From IMG/VR virus record IMGVR_UViG_3300025282_000196, positions 1-27,006 of that record: DNA of 27,006 nucleotides; one strand, 5' to 3'. Below the pieces are notes generated by a model that saw only the letters and a list, made by a program, of their open reading frames with translations, was not told the origin of the DNA and did not search any database. Position numbers and translations under genes: made by a program. This DNA comes from a virus. Positions 7,059-13,022 of the stretch are shown here, piece by piece; position 1 is the first letter of the stretch, and every line of letters starts with the position of its first letter.

Positions 7059-7239
7059 TAGCAATCTCCTTTTTTTGTTTATCTTTGAAATACAACATTA
7101 TTCTTTGTGGAATTACAACAGTATCATTACACATACTGCAGCATTGCCCTTCGTTTATTGGTTCAGCATTATGACCTTTATCCCAACCACTTATTAGTTC
7201 AGGAAGTATGTCATCTCCACATATGCTATACTTTTTCAT
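7051..7239 (-). CDS. small zinc-ribbon-like phage protein
   Basis: A 62-residue protein of a common phage type with a GHNAEPI segment followed by CCSMCN and a VVIPQR end. Members normally have CxxC near the N-terminus pairing with the C-terminal CxxC to bind zinc. Here the N-terminal pair reads YSICG, so one cysteine of the usual quartet is replaced; C35 next to C34 might compensate. Start overlaps the upstream stop (ATGA). Likely nucleic-acid or protein binding, not enzymatic; exact role unknown. Confidence 0.6.
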   Translation of the reverse strand: MKKYSICGDDILPELISGWDKGHNAEPINEGQCCSMCNDTVVIPQRIMLYFKDKQKKEIANE

Positions 7240-7454
7240 TTATAATTCCCATTTATTATCCTCCAGCCTTCCTCCATTTTCACAGAATCAAAACTATTAT
7301 CATATATATATTCATAACAATCAAGAGATATGATAAAACCTTCATTAGGAACATTTAAAATGACAAAATCCTGGTTTTTACTATTTTCCAGTATTTCCTT
7401 TACCACTCGATAATATCTATCTCTGTTTAATCTTTCGTATAACCTTTGTTGCAT
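7236..7454 (-). CDS. hypothetical protein, 72 aa
   Basis: Small protein beginning MQQRLYERLNRDRYYRVVKE, with an N-terminal basic helix followed by beta-like segments (DFVILNVPNEGFIISL) and a tyrosine-rich middle. An AAGAAGGGAG ribosome binding site lies close upstream of the ATG. It follows a terminator-like hairpin (7479-7543), so it may start a separate transcription unit. No family recognised. Confidence 0.6.
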   Translation of the reverse strand: MQQRLYERLNRDRYYRVVKEILENSKNQDFVILNVPNEGFIISLDCYEYIYDNSFDSVKMEEGWRIINGNYK

Positions 7455-7473
7455 GTTGTACTCCCTTCTTAGT

Positions 7474-7543
7474 TAAAATATCAGCACCTACTATGGCCTA
7501 ATAGACCATTGGTATGAGTGAAGGGAATAAGCAGATGCTGATA
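7474..7543 (-). terminator. terminator-like hairpin with folded loop
   Basis: TATCAGCA and TGCTGATA form a perfect 8-bp stem (7536-7543 with 7479-7486). On the minus strand it is followed by ATTTTAA. The 49-nt loop contains a second hairpin (ATGG...CCAT around 7493-7510). The modest T-tract fits a weak terminator or an RNA processing element between two small genes. Confidence 0.5.
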
Positions 7544-7546
7544 AAC

Positions 7547-7678
7547 TTAATCCCTTCTTGTAATTCTATAAGAAATCAATTTGTTGTATTTTTCCTTCCA
7601 AATGATTCTTCGATAATTGACTACAAATATTATCACTAAAAGTAATAAATCTAAACCATCTATATTTATTCCTTGCAT
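7547..7678 (-). CDS. 43-residue single-pass membrane protein
   Basis: Frame from ATG (7678-7676) to TAA (7549-7547). It starts MQGINIDGLDLLLLVIIFVV and has one hydrophobic segment (8-20) followed by a strongly basic C-terminus (YRRIIWKEKYNK...RITRRD), so N-out/C-in topology is expected. Overlaps the upstream gene by 13 bases; AAGGTAG lies 8 bases before the ATG. Function unknown; placement among small early genes is typical of phage accessory membrane peptides. Confidence 0.55.
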   Translation of the reverse strand: MQGINIDGLDLLLLVIIFVVNYRRIIWKEKYNKLISYRITRRD

Positions 7679-7884
7679 AATATTTCTACCTTTATCTTTT
7701 TATTATCATCTCCATAAACCTCTATAACACTTATTTTTTCTTCTTGAGTTTCTTCTGTTTTCTCTCTTACTACAAGAATTTTAGCTATATCAAATGAAGT
7801 ATCATCATCAATATTATGTGGAATTAACTCTACCACAACTTTATTACCACCATGAACTTCATGTTTTGTATAAATTTCACTCAT
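7666..7884 (-). CDS. hypothetical protein, 72 aa
   Basis: The ATG at 7884 (MSEIYTKHEVHGG...) is preferred over an earlier in-frame start at 7914 because ACAGGAGAAG lies just before it and the upstream gene stops at 7877. The protein is beta-like, with a central acidic segment (EKTEETQEEK) and an end KKIKVEILCKE. No recognised family. Confidence 0.55.
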   Translation of the reverse strand: MSEIYTKHEVHGGNKVVVELIPHNIDDDTSFDIAKILVVREKTEETQEEKISVIEVYGDDNKKIKVEILCKE

Positions 7885-8110
7885 TTTCTTCTCCTGTTTT
7901 TTTGTAATTATCATATCCTTTTACAAAATCTACATAAGTCATTTTAATAGTTTTATCTTTATAAAAATTATATGCATCATCATAAATTGAATCAACTAAA
8001 GCTTGTGCATTTTTTCTAGCAATATTAGTATCACTATATTCTTCATTTAAAAGATCTTTCAATGTTATTAAAAGAATAGTTGACATCATTATATTATTGT
8101 TTTCTATCAT
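7877..8110 (-). CDS. hypothetical protein, 77 aa
   Basis: Starts MIENNNIMMSTILLITLKDL, mostly helical by pattern, ending in a charged tail (NYKKTGEENE). The ATG overlaps the upstream stop (ATGA), with AAAGGAG six bases before. Its first six residues and the DNA around its start are identical to those of the upstream gene (repeat at 8091-8112 and 8456-8477). Met8 or Met9 could be the ancestral start. Function unknown. Confidence 0.55.
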   Translation of the reverse strand: MIENNNIMMSTILLITLKDLLNEEYSDTNIARKNAQALVDSIYDDAYNFYKDKTIKMTYVDFVKGYDNYKKTGEENE

Positions 8111-8112
8111 AT
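8091..8112. repeat. 22-bp direct repeat over a gene start, copy 1
   Basis: Exact 22-bp match to 8456-8477. Each copy spans the start codon and first six codons (MIENNN) of two consecutive genes, 365 bp apart. Confidence 0.85.
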
Positions 8113-8475
8113 CCTTCTCCTTTTTCTTTCCTTTACGAATAAATCATATTTTATAGTATGAAATAATGAACTATCTTTTAACAGTACATATTCAATAGGA
8201 GATTCAATTGCGTCATCCCAAGCATGAGTATCTATACTAGACATATTTACATCCAATATAGCTCTCCTAGTTTCATAGTATTTAATAAGATTGTTTAGAT
8301 GACTATCTGTTATATTAGTGATATAAATAATTTCACCATCTTTTGTTTTATGCCATAATGCCTTTTTTATCAAAGCTTTTTTTAGCTTATGCTGATTTGT
8401 CATTACTCCTTCAGGTATTGTCTCAAATATTTCACCTTCTTCTTCATCCTCCCACATATTATTGTTTTCTATCAT
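8107..8475 (-). CDS. conserved phage hypothetical, 122 aa
   Basis: Contains WHKTKDGEIIYITNITDSHL followed by an N-rich helix (NNLIKYYETR). I recognise this as a frequent small phage protein pattern (W-T-KDG-x-x-I-x-x-M-xD-x-HL-x-N-x-I) of unknown function. N-terminus is acidic (WEDEEEGEIFE), C-terminus basic (VKERKRRRI). AAGGGA lies upstream of the ATG. Its stop overlaps the next start (ATGA). Confidence 0.6.
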   Translation of the reverse strand: MIENNNMWEDEEEGEIFETIPEGVMTNQHKLKKALIKKALWHKTKDGEIIYITNITDSHLNNLIKYYETRRAILDVNMSSIDTHAWDDAIESPIEYVLLKDSSLFHTIKYDLFVKERKRRRI

Positions 8476-8477
8476 AT
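8456..8477. repeat. 22-bp direct repeat over a gene start, copy 2
   Basis: Exact 22-bp match to 8091-8112. It covers the translation start of the 122-aa gene. Confidence 0.85.
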
Positions 8478-8487
8478 TTTTCCCTTC

Positions 8488-8616
8488 TTATTTATAGTTA
8501 TACCAAATAGCATATAATACTTTCTTACTATACCTATTTGCACGAAACTTGGATATTCTAAATTTCTTTGTAGCCCAATCTACTAATTGATACTTATGTT
8601 TATAAGGACATCTCAT
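8488..8616 (-). CDS. small basic hypothetical protein, 42 aa
   Basis: Frame from ATG (8616-8614) to TAA (8490-8488), starting MRCPYKHKYQLVDWATKKFR. Very basic and aromatic, with little acidic content, suggesting nucleic-acid or ribosome binding. An AAGAAGGGAG site precedes the ATG by 6-7 bases. It is the first gene after the non-coding block 8638-9070, so it may be expressed from a promoter in or before that block. No family recognised. Confidence 0.6.
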   Translation of the reverse strand: MRCPYKHKYQLVDWATKKFRISKFRANRYSKKVLYAIWYNYK

Positions 8617-8637
8617 TATATCTCCCTTCTTAATTTA

Positions 8638-9070
8638 GACGAAAAGCCCCTTGCAAGAGTTCTGTCGCCTTTCGGTCTTTAACAGCTTTAATCCTGAACA
8701 GTTATGGCTGTGCACTTGGACTTTCATCTGACCTAATCAGCCTTGTTTGCCCTGTAGCCACACTTTTACTTTTCGTCATAGTTTTGGCAGAAAATGAGAC
8801 CAGTTACCCTTTCGGAGTTATCCACTTAATGGCTTTTTGCGTATCTAGCTACTACTCATTCTCATTATATCCAATCTTGGTTGTCGAAAGTAATATAATT
8901 CGCCAAAGTTTAGGCATCCAAGTTCGCCCAGTCATCAAGATGAGTAGACGTCAATCACTATGTTTATACAAGTCCATAGCAGTCTATTCAGCGACTAACT
9001 GAGTCTATGGCTTAATATAACTCTCTAGCTTAAGATTGATATGACTCTGGGTGCCTAATAAATTTTGATA
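8638..9070 (-). ncRNA. candidate structured non-coding RNA block A
   Basis: About 430 bp without a credible gene. GACGAAAAG at 8638-8646 and CTTTTCGTC at 8769-8777 form a perfect 9-bp stem enclosing 140 nt. Inside, on the minus strand, are a GAAA-capped stem (ACCGAAAGG, about 8672-8680) and CTGA/TCAG and GGCTG/CAGCC pairings. A second GAAA loop lies near 8810. Further upstream, 8970-8979 pairs with 9005-9013 (9 bp with one bulged base). A TATAAT at 8869-8864 (minus) might be a -10 box for a shorter RNA, but no good -35 is seen. By hand count 8641-8760 is 55/120 G+C against about 32% in nearby coding sequence. Strand is inferred from GNRA loops and flanking genes; family unknown. Confidence 0.5.
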
Positions 9071-9076
9071 ATATTT

Positions 9077-9466
9077 TCACTTTTCGTCATCCATACATGA
9101 ACCACAGTATAATGCACCATCGCCCATATATACAATTGGATAACCTTCTTCCTTACACCATCCACATTGACGATGAGGTGGGACCTTCTTTAACTCTTTG
9201 TATAATTTACGACCCCAACTTTTTATTAAAAGAATATATCTTTCAGCATCAATCTCAATTAAATCTTTGTGATTCGGAAATACTCTTTCCTCCCAAGGTG
9301 TCATATGACGATTTTCTGGTAAATCATATTGTATTGGAATACGATGATCATCTTTTAAACTTCCTGGTTTTTTCCATTCATAATATTTAGTTTCACGTTT
9401 GAAAATACACCTTCCTTTCTTTATTGTTAAAAATTTGACAGTTCTCTCCTTACTACTTCCTTTCAC
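9077..9466 (-). CDS. zinc-ribbon hypothetical protein, 129 aa
   Basis: The C-terminus has two CxxC pairs (QCGWC and YCGSC, about residues 103-107 and 121-125) separated by a glycine-rich beta segment, a classical zinc ribbon. The N-terminal part is basic, with an EWKKPGSLKDDHR stretch. The reading frame opens with GTG at 9466, which lacks a clear ribosome binding site; AAGGAG lies inside the frame but no ATG follows it, so the exact start is uncertain. Likely a nucleic-acid or protein-binding factor; no family recognised. Confidence 0.5.
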   Translation of the reverse strand: MKGSSKERTVKFLTIKKGRCIFKRETKYYEWKKPGSLKDDHRIPIQYDLPENRHMTPWEERVFPNHKDLIEIDAERYILLIKSWGRKLYKELKKVPPHRQCGWCKEEGYPIVYMGDGALYCGSCMDDEK

Positions 9467-9476
9467 CCATAGCGAC

Positions 9477-9496
9477 TGTCAACTACTATGCTGACA
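9477..9496. promoter_or_regulatory. operator-like inverted repeat TGTCA-N10-TGACA
   Basis: TGTCA (9477-9481) and TGACA (9492-9496) lie 11 bp upstream of the zinc-ribbon gene start, in the 87-bp gap 9467-9553. The spacing (15 bp centre to centre) could suit a dimeric repressor on DNA or a hairpin in the leader RNA. Nothing else was recognised in this gap. Confidence 0.3.
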
Positions 9497-9553
9497 ATAA
9501 AGAGAGTTTAGTATAAGAGAGCTCCGACAAATACCTTGTGGGCCAGAGTTCTT

Positions 9554-9949
9554 CTAAATACAGAATTTATTAGAATGTATGATTTTTGTTACTCTGTCTA
9601 CTAATCTGATGACACGACATTTCTTGTAAGAATGTCCACTATCTTTTAATGCTTGTAATAACATAAATGGAATAATTACTACATCAATATCACCATTGGT
9701 TTCTAATCTTTCTAAAACACCAAGAACATACTTTGGAATTGATACATGTAACTTGACATCAGTAATAGAATGACTACCATTCCATGGTTCTTCAGTTTCT
9801 GTAATATCAAGAGACATCTTATTTACCCATTCTTTATGACATGCTGGTAATATTTCACCAGTATCAAATGTAAATGGATGTGGAGATGAGAAATTGACTA
9901 CTTTTAAGCCATTAGATAATATACAACTGGTATAACTAATAGGACTCAT
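9554..9949 (-). CDS. hypothetical protein, 131 aa
   Basis: Starts MSPISYTSCILSNGLKVVNF; ATG at 9949 has a GGGAGG site 6-7 bases upstream, so it is preferred over a TTG 18 bases earlier. The VVNFSSPHPFTFDTGEILPA segment recalls the VVN(L/F)xPHP motif of small phage proteins of unknown function. The second half (VIIPFMLLQAL, then RVIRLVDRVTK) looks like a beta-alpha unit. It lies directly downstream of non-coding block C, which could act as a long leader to it. Confidence 0.55.
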   Translation of the reverse strand: MSPISYTSCILSNGLKVVNFSSPHPFTFDTGEILPACHKEWVNKMSLDITETEEPWNGSHSITDVKLHVSIPKYVLGVLERLETNGDIDVVIIPFMLLQALKDSGHSYKKCRVIRLVDRVTKIIHSNKFCI

Positions 9950-9969
9950 ATTATATCCTCCCTTCAAGA

Positions 9970-10690
9970 ATTTATGGTTAAAATATTACAGTGTAGGCAT
10001 CTTAGTGTATCAACTGCACCAACGTCCTTTCAACGTCTCCAGGTGATCAAATCCTTCATCACTCACCGAAACTTGATCAAAGCTCGATGTGTCTACTGCA
10101 GCTACCCATTGGCGAGATGGACTTGCAGACTCACTTATTTTATGAGAGATCCCCTCTCAACTCTACCTAGAGCGTTCCCACGACTTACACTAGAATATAT
10201 CACTTGTACTTTATAGTCCCAAGAGGAGGACACTAGGATCGTTAGTCAAAAGCCTTTACACCATGTCAAGGTGATCCTTTGTAAAGGTGAAACTTCAGTA
10301 ATGATGGGCACAGTATCTACTAACATATTACACATGTCCTGTTACTGTAGGATACAGCCACGTGTTGTGCTTTCGTACATTTGCAGGAGCAAACATTATC
10401 GTGTTTACCCCACCATCACTTCGGAGTACAGTGTTGCACTGTTATCCAATAGTCTCACAGAACCATTGAATACATTACTCTTAGTTCACATAAGAAATAA
10501 CTGTGGTTATCTCAAATGCTTAACGTGACCACCGTGGATATTTCAAGGTATCACAACCTCTCAATCCTGTAGGTGAGCTGTATGGTCATTTGTTTGGTAT
10601 AAGTTTATACCTATATATACTAATATCTATGACATGACTATCAATGTCTAGTATCAGCTAATTATGGTACAAACAATGAACAATAATAGG
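9970..10690 (-). ncRNA. candidate large structured non-coding RNA block C
   Basis: About 720 bp without a protein-like frame, bounded by a terminator at 10694-10726 and a ribosome binding site near 9957. Perfect local helices include 10044-10050/10073-10079 (7 bp), 10106-10109/10117-10120, 10143-10148/10154-10159 (6 bp, 5-nt loop), 10253-10260/10280-10287 (8 bp), 10380-10384/10389-10393, 10428-10433/10437-10442 (6 bp, 3-nt loop) and 10497-10501/10506-10510. G+C is 55/120 in 10021-10140 by hand count, versus about 32% in the next gene. Size, phage context and many hairpins suit large ornate RNAs such as GOLLD or ROOL, but I recognise no diagnostic motif. Strand is inferred: transcription would start after the terminator and run toward the 131-aa gene. 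Confidence 0.55.
10596..10611. promoter_or_regulatory. perfect palindrome near the putative 5' end of block C
   Basis: GGTATAA-GT-TTATACC is a 7-bp inverted repeat with a 2-base centre. On the minus strand a TATATA lies just before it, with TTGATA 19 bases further upstream, a weak promoter-like arrangement. It could be an operator at the start site of the block C transcript. The role is speculative. Confidence 0.3.
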
Positions 10691-10693
10691 GTT

Positions 10694-10726
10694 AAAAAAA
10701 GGGGATACATACAGTAGAGCCCCTTT
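10694..10726 (-). terminator. Rho-independent terminator after the 93-aa gene
   Basis: On the minus strand AAAGGGG (10726-10720) pairs with CCCCTTT (10704-10698), 7 bp with a 15-nt loop, followed by four more T residues. It lies four bases past the stop of the 93-aa gene and separates it from block C. Confidence 0.8.
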
Positions 10727-10729
10727 AGG

Positions 10730-11011
10730 TTAACGCTGATAGGATCTGTTAACACGTTGACTGTTACCCATTGCTGGATTCAGGTTAAATGCTACATTAC
10801 CCCAATTGCGTCCTGCTGGACCAGGCATTTGTGTAGCCAATGTATCAGCTATACGTGCCAGCTTATATCGCATTTCAGTAGCTTCATGAACTGGTGCATT
10901 TATCAGACCACATTCAACCATCAGCTCGTAATCAGTAGGCTCAATGAGCCGTAGAGCTTGTAGTCCTGCTTGTGTTGCAGCTTTAGCAATTATTGCTAGT
11001 AGTTCTTTCAT
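10730..11011 (-). CDS. hypothetical protein, 93 aa
   Basis: Starts MKELLAIIAKAATQAGLQAL, an amphipathic or mildly hydrophobic helix, followed by another helical part (HEATEMRYKLARIADTLATQM) and a polar end rich in N, R and G (GPAGRNWGNVAFNLNPAMGN). The C-terminal third is low complexity and possibly disordered. A near-perfect ribosome binding site (TTAGGAGG) precedes the ATG. It is a one-gene unit with its own terminator, between two structured non-coding blocks, and its codons are somewhat more G+C rich than the other early genes. Could be a small structural or host-interaction protein; no family recognised. Confidence 0.6.
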   Translation of the reverse strand: MKELLAIIAKAATQAGLQALRLIEPTDYELMVECGLINAPVHEATEMRYKLARIADTLATQMPGPAGRNWGNVAFNLNPAMGNSQRVNRSYQR

Positions 11012-11037
11012 AGTAACCTCCTAAGTTATTAGAAAAG

Positions 11038-11080
11038 AGACGAAAAAACGAAAAAACTAAATCAAAAATAACGAAAAAAC
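11038..11080. promoter_or_regulatory. phased A-tracts in the divergent intergenic region
   Basis: A6 tracts start at 11043, 11051 and 11074, and an A5 tract at 11064, with ACGAAAAAAC occurring three times. Tracts repeated at about the helical period bend DNA, as found at promoters and replication origins. It lies just upstream of the minus-strand 93-aa gene and at the junction of the two transcription arms. Confidence 0.4.
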
Positions 11081-11090
11081 GATAGTGAAA

Positions 11091-11107
11091 ACCCCTATCA
11101 TAGGGGT
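11091..11107. other. perfect hairpin ACCCCTA-TCA-TAGGGGT
   Basis: A 7-bp stem with a 3-nt loop at the junction of the two arms. No strong T-tract follows on either strand (minus strand: TTTCAC), so a weak minus-strand terminator or an RNA 5' cap structure are both possible. Confidence 0.5.
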
Positions 11108-11155
11108 ACGGTGTAGTGATAAAGCCACACACTAAAATCCTACAATTTTTAAAAC

Positions 11156-11184
11156 TTGCATCGGTTAGTCATTTAATATATATT
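11156..11184 (+). promoter_or_regulatory. candidate sigma70-type promoter for the late arm
   Basis: TTGCAT (11156-11161), a 17-bp spacer and TATATT (11179-11184). The -10 matches the consensus at 5 of 6 positions, the -35 at 3 of 6. It would start transcription near 11191, toward the structured leader and the structural genes. It is the best-spaced plus-strand candidate in the 490-bp divergent gap. Confidence 0.35.
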
Positions 11185-11190
11185 TGGTTG

Positions 11191-11450
11191 GCAATCAGAT
11201 GTCCAAAAAGACAAACGAATCACCCAGAAGGTACCCTAGCATTAGTTCTGCCTTAGGGGTCAGAAGTCGGATTTCAGAGGAATACCTGAATAGACAGGCA
11301 TACAATTTCCTTGAGTTTTCTCCGATATTGCCGAAACTATCCTTGTTATAAAGCAGAGCATGGACAGAGCTTAGCTTAGGCTATAAATGGTACTGGCTCT
11401 GAGTAAGAACAAGGCATGAAATCCAAGAAAACAGGTTTTCCTGTTCAGGG
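11191..11450 (+). ncRNA. candidate structured leader RNA upstream of the late genes (block D)
   Basis: A non-coding stretch with ordered nested helices: 11234-11238/11254-11258; 11267-11271/11321-11325 enclosing 11278-11282/11307-11311 and 11285-11288/11295-11298; then 11341-11347/11408-11414 (7 bp) enclosing 11354-11359/11396-11401 (6 bp); and 11430-11435/11440-11445 with a TTTT loop. The arrangement fits three successive domains. It lies downstream of the candidate promoter and ends about 50 bp before the first late gene. It may be a separate RNA, a leader controlling the late operon, or a cis-acting antitermination element. Strand is inferred from position. Confidence 0.45.
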
Positions 11451-11498
11451 ATAAGTACATATACTTGTCAATTATATAAATATCTTTTAACTTGAAAT

Positions 11499-11675
11499 AT
11501 GCGGATATACACGCTTAAGATAACCTATAACAGTGCAAATGACGAGATCTACGAGATTTCAGAAGAGATCGAAGAAGAGGATATTGGTATTAGCGTAAGT
11601 AAAATAGACCTCATGGATGAGGAAGATATATTGGAAGCTATGGTATTGGGTACAATGGAAGTAGCAATAACTTAA
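11499..11675 (+). CDS. small acidic protein, 58 aa
   Basis: Frame from ATG (11499) to TAA (11675), beginning MRIYTLKITYNSANDEIYEI, then a run of glutamates (SEEIEEEDIG) and a second acidic helix (DLMDEEDILEAM). Strongly acidic, possibly a beta hairpin followed by helices. No good ribosome binding site precedes the ATG, so the start is uncertain, but the frame is full-length and precedes the terminase gene by 20 bases. First gene of the late arm. Function unknown; acidic DNA mimics are a known phage class, but nothing specific supports that here. Confidence 0.5.
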   Translation: MRIYTLKITYNSANDEIYEISEEIEEEDIGISVSKIDLMDEEDILEAMVLGTMEVAIT

Positions 11676-11694
11676 CAAACCGCTTACGCTTGCT

Positions 11695-12414
11695 ATGAGA
11701 CACTACTTCATCAAGAATCAGCCGCACTGTGTATACGAGGATGCTGATGAGCTGCCTGAGGATATAGAACCAGTAGCTGATTGGCGAGAAGCTAAGGAAG
11801 GTGACTGGGTAAAGGCAGATGATGACTGCTATGTACAGATTTTAAGGAAAGGAAGTCTTTCAAAGAGTAAAGGAAGGAAGAGGACTATCCACTATTACAG
11901 GACTTGTACTGGCACATATCCAGTTAATGTAAAGATGGATACTTCCAGAAGGGAGAATATTTACACTATAAGCGGATCTAACCCAAAGACCGCTACCAGG
12001 GAGAATTTAAACAAGTATGAGGTTCTCTTTGTAGATTATGTTGCATCTGGGATGAGTCCAGTAGAAGCTTACATAAAGGCTTTTCCCACCAATGATCCGC
12101 ATTACGCAAATTTTAAGAGTTCAGAATTAATCAAATATACTAGAATAAGGAAAGCAATGAAGAAAGAATTAGAGCCGATACTGGAAAAATTAGGAATTAC
12201 GCAGGAGACTGTCCTTGAAGGAATAAAGGCAGTTGCGGATCTGTCTGAGAAGGATGATACCAAATTGAAGGCCCTCTTCAAGTTGTCCGACATATTAGAT
12301 CTCGAGGATAAGTCTTCTGCAAGACTTACACAGTTGACTGGTATACAGTTCCAGGGCTTCAGTGATAAGCAGCTGGAAGAAGTGGAAAGACCTAAGGAAA
12401 TAGAAAGTGGCTGA
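11695..12414 (+). CDS. terS: terminase small subunit-like protein
   Basis: A 239-residue protein. The middle (about 108-190) follows the TerS pattern: a helix-turn-helix-like segment (NKYEVLFVDYVASGMSPVEA, then YIKAFPTNDP), an RIRKAMKKELEPILEKLG helix and an ITQETVLEGIKAVADL helix with the typical 'ten-residue then oligomerisation helix' spacing. The N-terminal 90 residues are an extra domain with an acidic start (DADELPEDIEPVADW) and a basic beta part (KGRKRTIHYYRTCTG). TerS recognises the packaging site and recruits TerL, which is encoded 1.2 kb downstream. No clear ribosome binding site precedes the ATG. It is followed by an in-frame UGA then, four codons later, UAA. Confidence 0.6.
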   Translation: MRHYFIKNQPHCVYEDADELPEDIEPVADWREAKEGDWVKADDDCYVQILRKGSLSKSKGRKRTIHYYRTCTGTYPVNVKMDTSRRENIYTISGSNPKTATRENLNKYEVLFVDYVASGMSPVEAYIKAFPTNDPHYANFKSSELIKYTRIRKAMKKELEPILEKLGITQETVLEGIKAVADLSEKDDTKLKALFKLSDILDLEDKSSARLTQLTGIQFQGFSDKQLEEVERPKEIESG

Positions 12415-12450
12415 TCAGGTAAATAAACAAATATTTAAGAGGAGAATAAA

Positions 12451-12774
12451 ATGCCGTTAACAGATAAGTATAGTAAAAAAGTACATGATGCATATCAGGT
12501 TATCCAGGAAAAAGGTGGTATGACTAATGCAAATGTAACAACACTTCAGAAACTTCTAAAATATTATCCTGAAAATAAGGGTTTGAAGGTAGATGGGTTT
12601 TATGGAGGAAATACTATTGAAGCTATAAATGTTTTTTATGATAAGTATTACTGGACACCTGAAAGAAAGATGCAGGAATTAAAGGATAGACATGGAGAGA
12701 AGTATATTATGCAGTCAGAGATGGAAGGTATGCAGGAAACACCTCCAGATACCAGTGGTCAAGGTGGATACTAA
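12451..12774 (+). CDS. hypothetical protein with peptidoglycan-binding-like pattern
   Basis: A 107-residue protein with a strong AAGAGGAG site. The core (TLQKLLKYYPENKGLKVDGFYGGNTIEAINVFYDKYY, about 31-67; read here as LQKLL...G.KVDG.YG..T..A...F) follows the PG_binding_1 repeat, a three-helix peptidoglycan-binding motif. The C-terminal tail is polar and glycine-rich. In phages such domains occur in virion proteins that touch the cell wall or in lysis enzymes; no catalytic domain is attached here. The similarity is a pattern match over about 30 residues only. Confidence 0.45.
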   Translation: MPLTDKYSKKVHDAYQVIQEKGGMTNANVTTLQKLLKYYPENKGLKVDGFYGGNTIEAINVFYDKYYWTPERKMQELKDRHGEKYIMQSEMEGMQETPPDTSGQGGY

Positions 12775-12825
12775 TAGTAAAAAGATTGTTTTTGTAAATA
12801 AACTGCATATTTTGCACATTCCAGT

Positions 12826-13020
12826 ATGAAAAACGGTAAGATTGTGTCCAAACACGACATTATTCGTGAGATAAAGGGTGTAAATGAGCGTTTAGACTAC
12901 ATGTTTTCGGGGTTATCACTATTAAGTACCAGTTTAAGTGATTACATTGACTTTAGTAAGAATGAAAAGAAGTTTGTCAAGTATTTAAAGAAGAAATACG
13001 GAGATAGTATTGAGGAGTAG
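12826..13020 (+). CDS. small helical hypothetical protein, 64 aa
   Basis: Starts MKNGKIVSKHDIIREIKGVN and continues with leucine-rich heptad-like spacing (LDYMFSGLSLLSTSLSDYIDF) and an end KFVKYLKKKYGDSIEE. It resembles short coiled-coil phage proteins encoded near terminase genes, where the last part (YI-x-F-x-K-x-E-x-K-F) recurs; function unknown. No obvious ribosome binding site before the ATG, and a 50-bp spacer precedes it. Confidence 0.5.
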   Translation: MKNGKIVSKHDIIREIKGVNERLDYMFSGLSLLSTSLSDYIDFSKNEKKFVKYLKKKYGDSIEE

Positions 13021-13022
13021 TT

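Noticed and set aside
8638-8777. RNase P RNA: GAAAGUCC, AGUGC-ACAG, CGACAGAAC and GGCUU occur in block A in roughly the canonical order
   Set aside because: Only about 45 nt separate the CR I-like and CR V-like pieces, and a convincing P4 pairing needs an extra insertion. Short motif matches chosen after the fact are weak evidence. A covariance search could reopen this.
8784-9002. A 72-codon plus-strand frame in block A
   Set aside because: No ribosome binding site, composition not protein-like, overlaps structured RNA and opposes neighbours.
9974-10528. Two plus-strand frames of 80 and 85 codons in block C
   Set aside because: They lack ribosome binding sites, have atypical composition (many C, H, T and S), oppose local transcription and overlap the hairpin-rich RNA candidate.
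10501-10560. T-box-like GGUGG element in block C
   Set aside because: The sequence CACGGTGGTCACG lacks the AGGGUGGNACCGCG consensus, and no specifier or terminator arrangement is visible.
8638-11450. tRNA genes within the non-coding blocks
   Set aside because: I looked for the T-loop GTTCGANTC pattern and cloverleaf stems and found none; a tRNAscan run would settle this.
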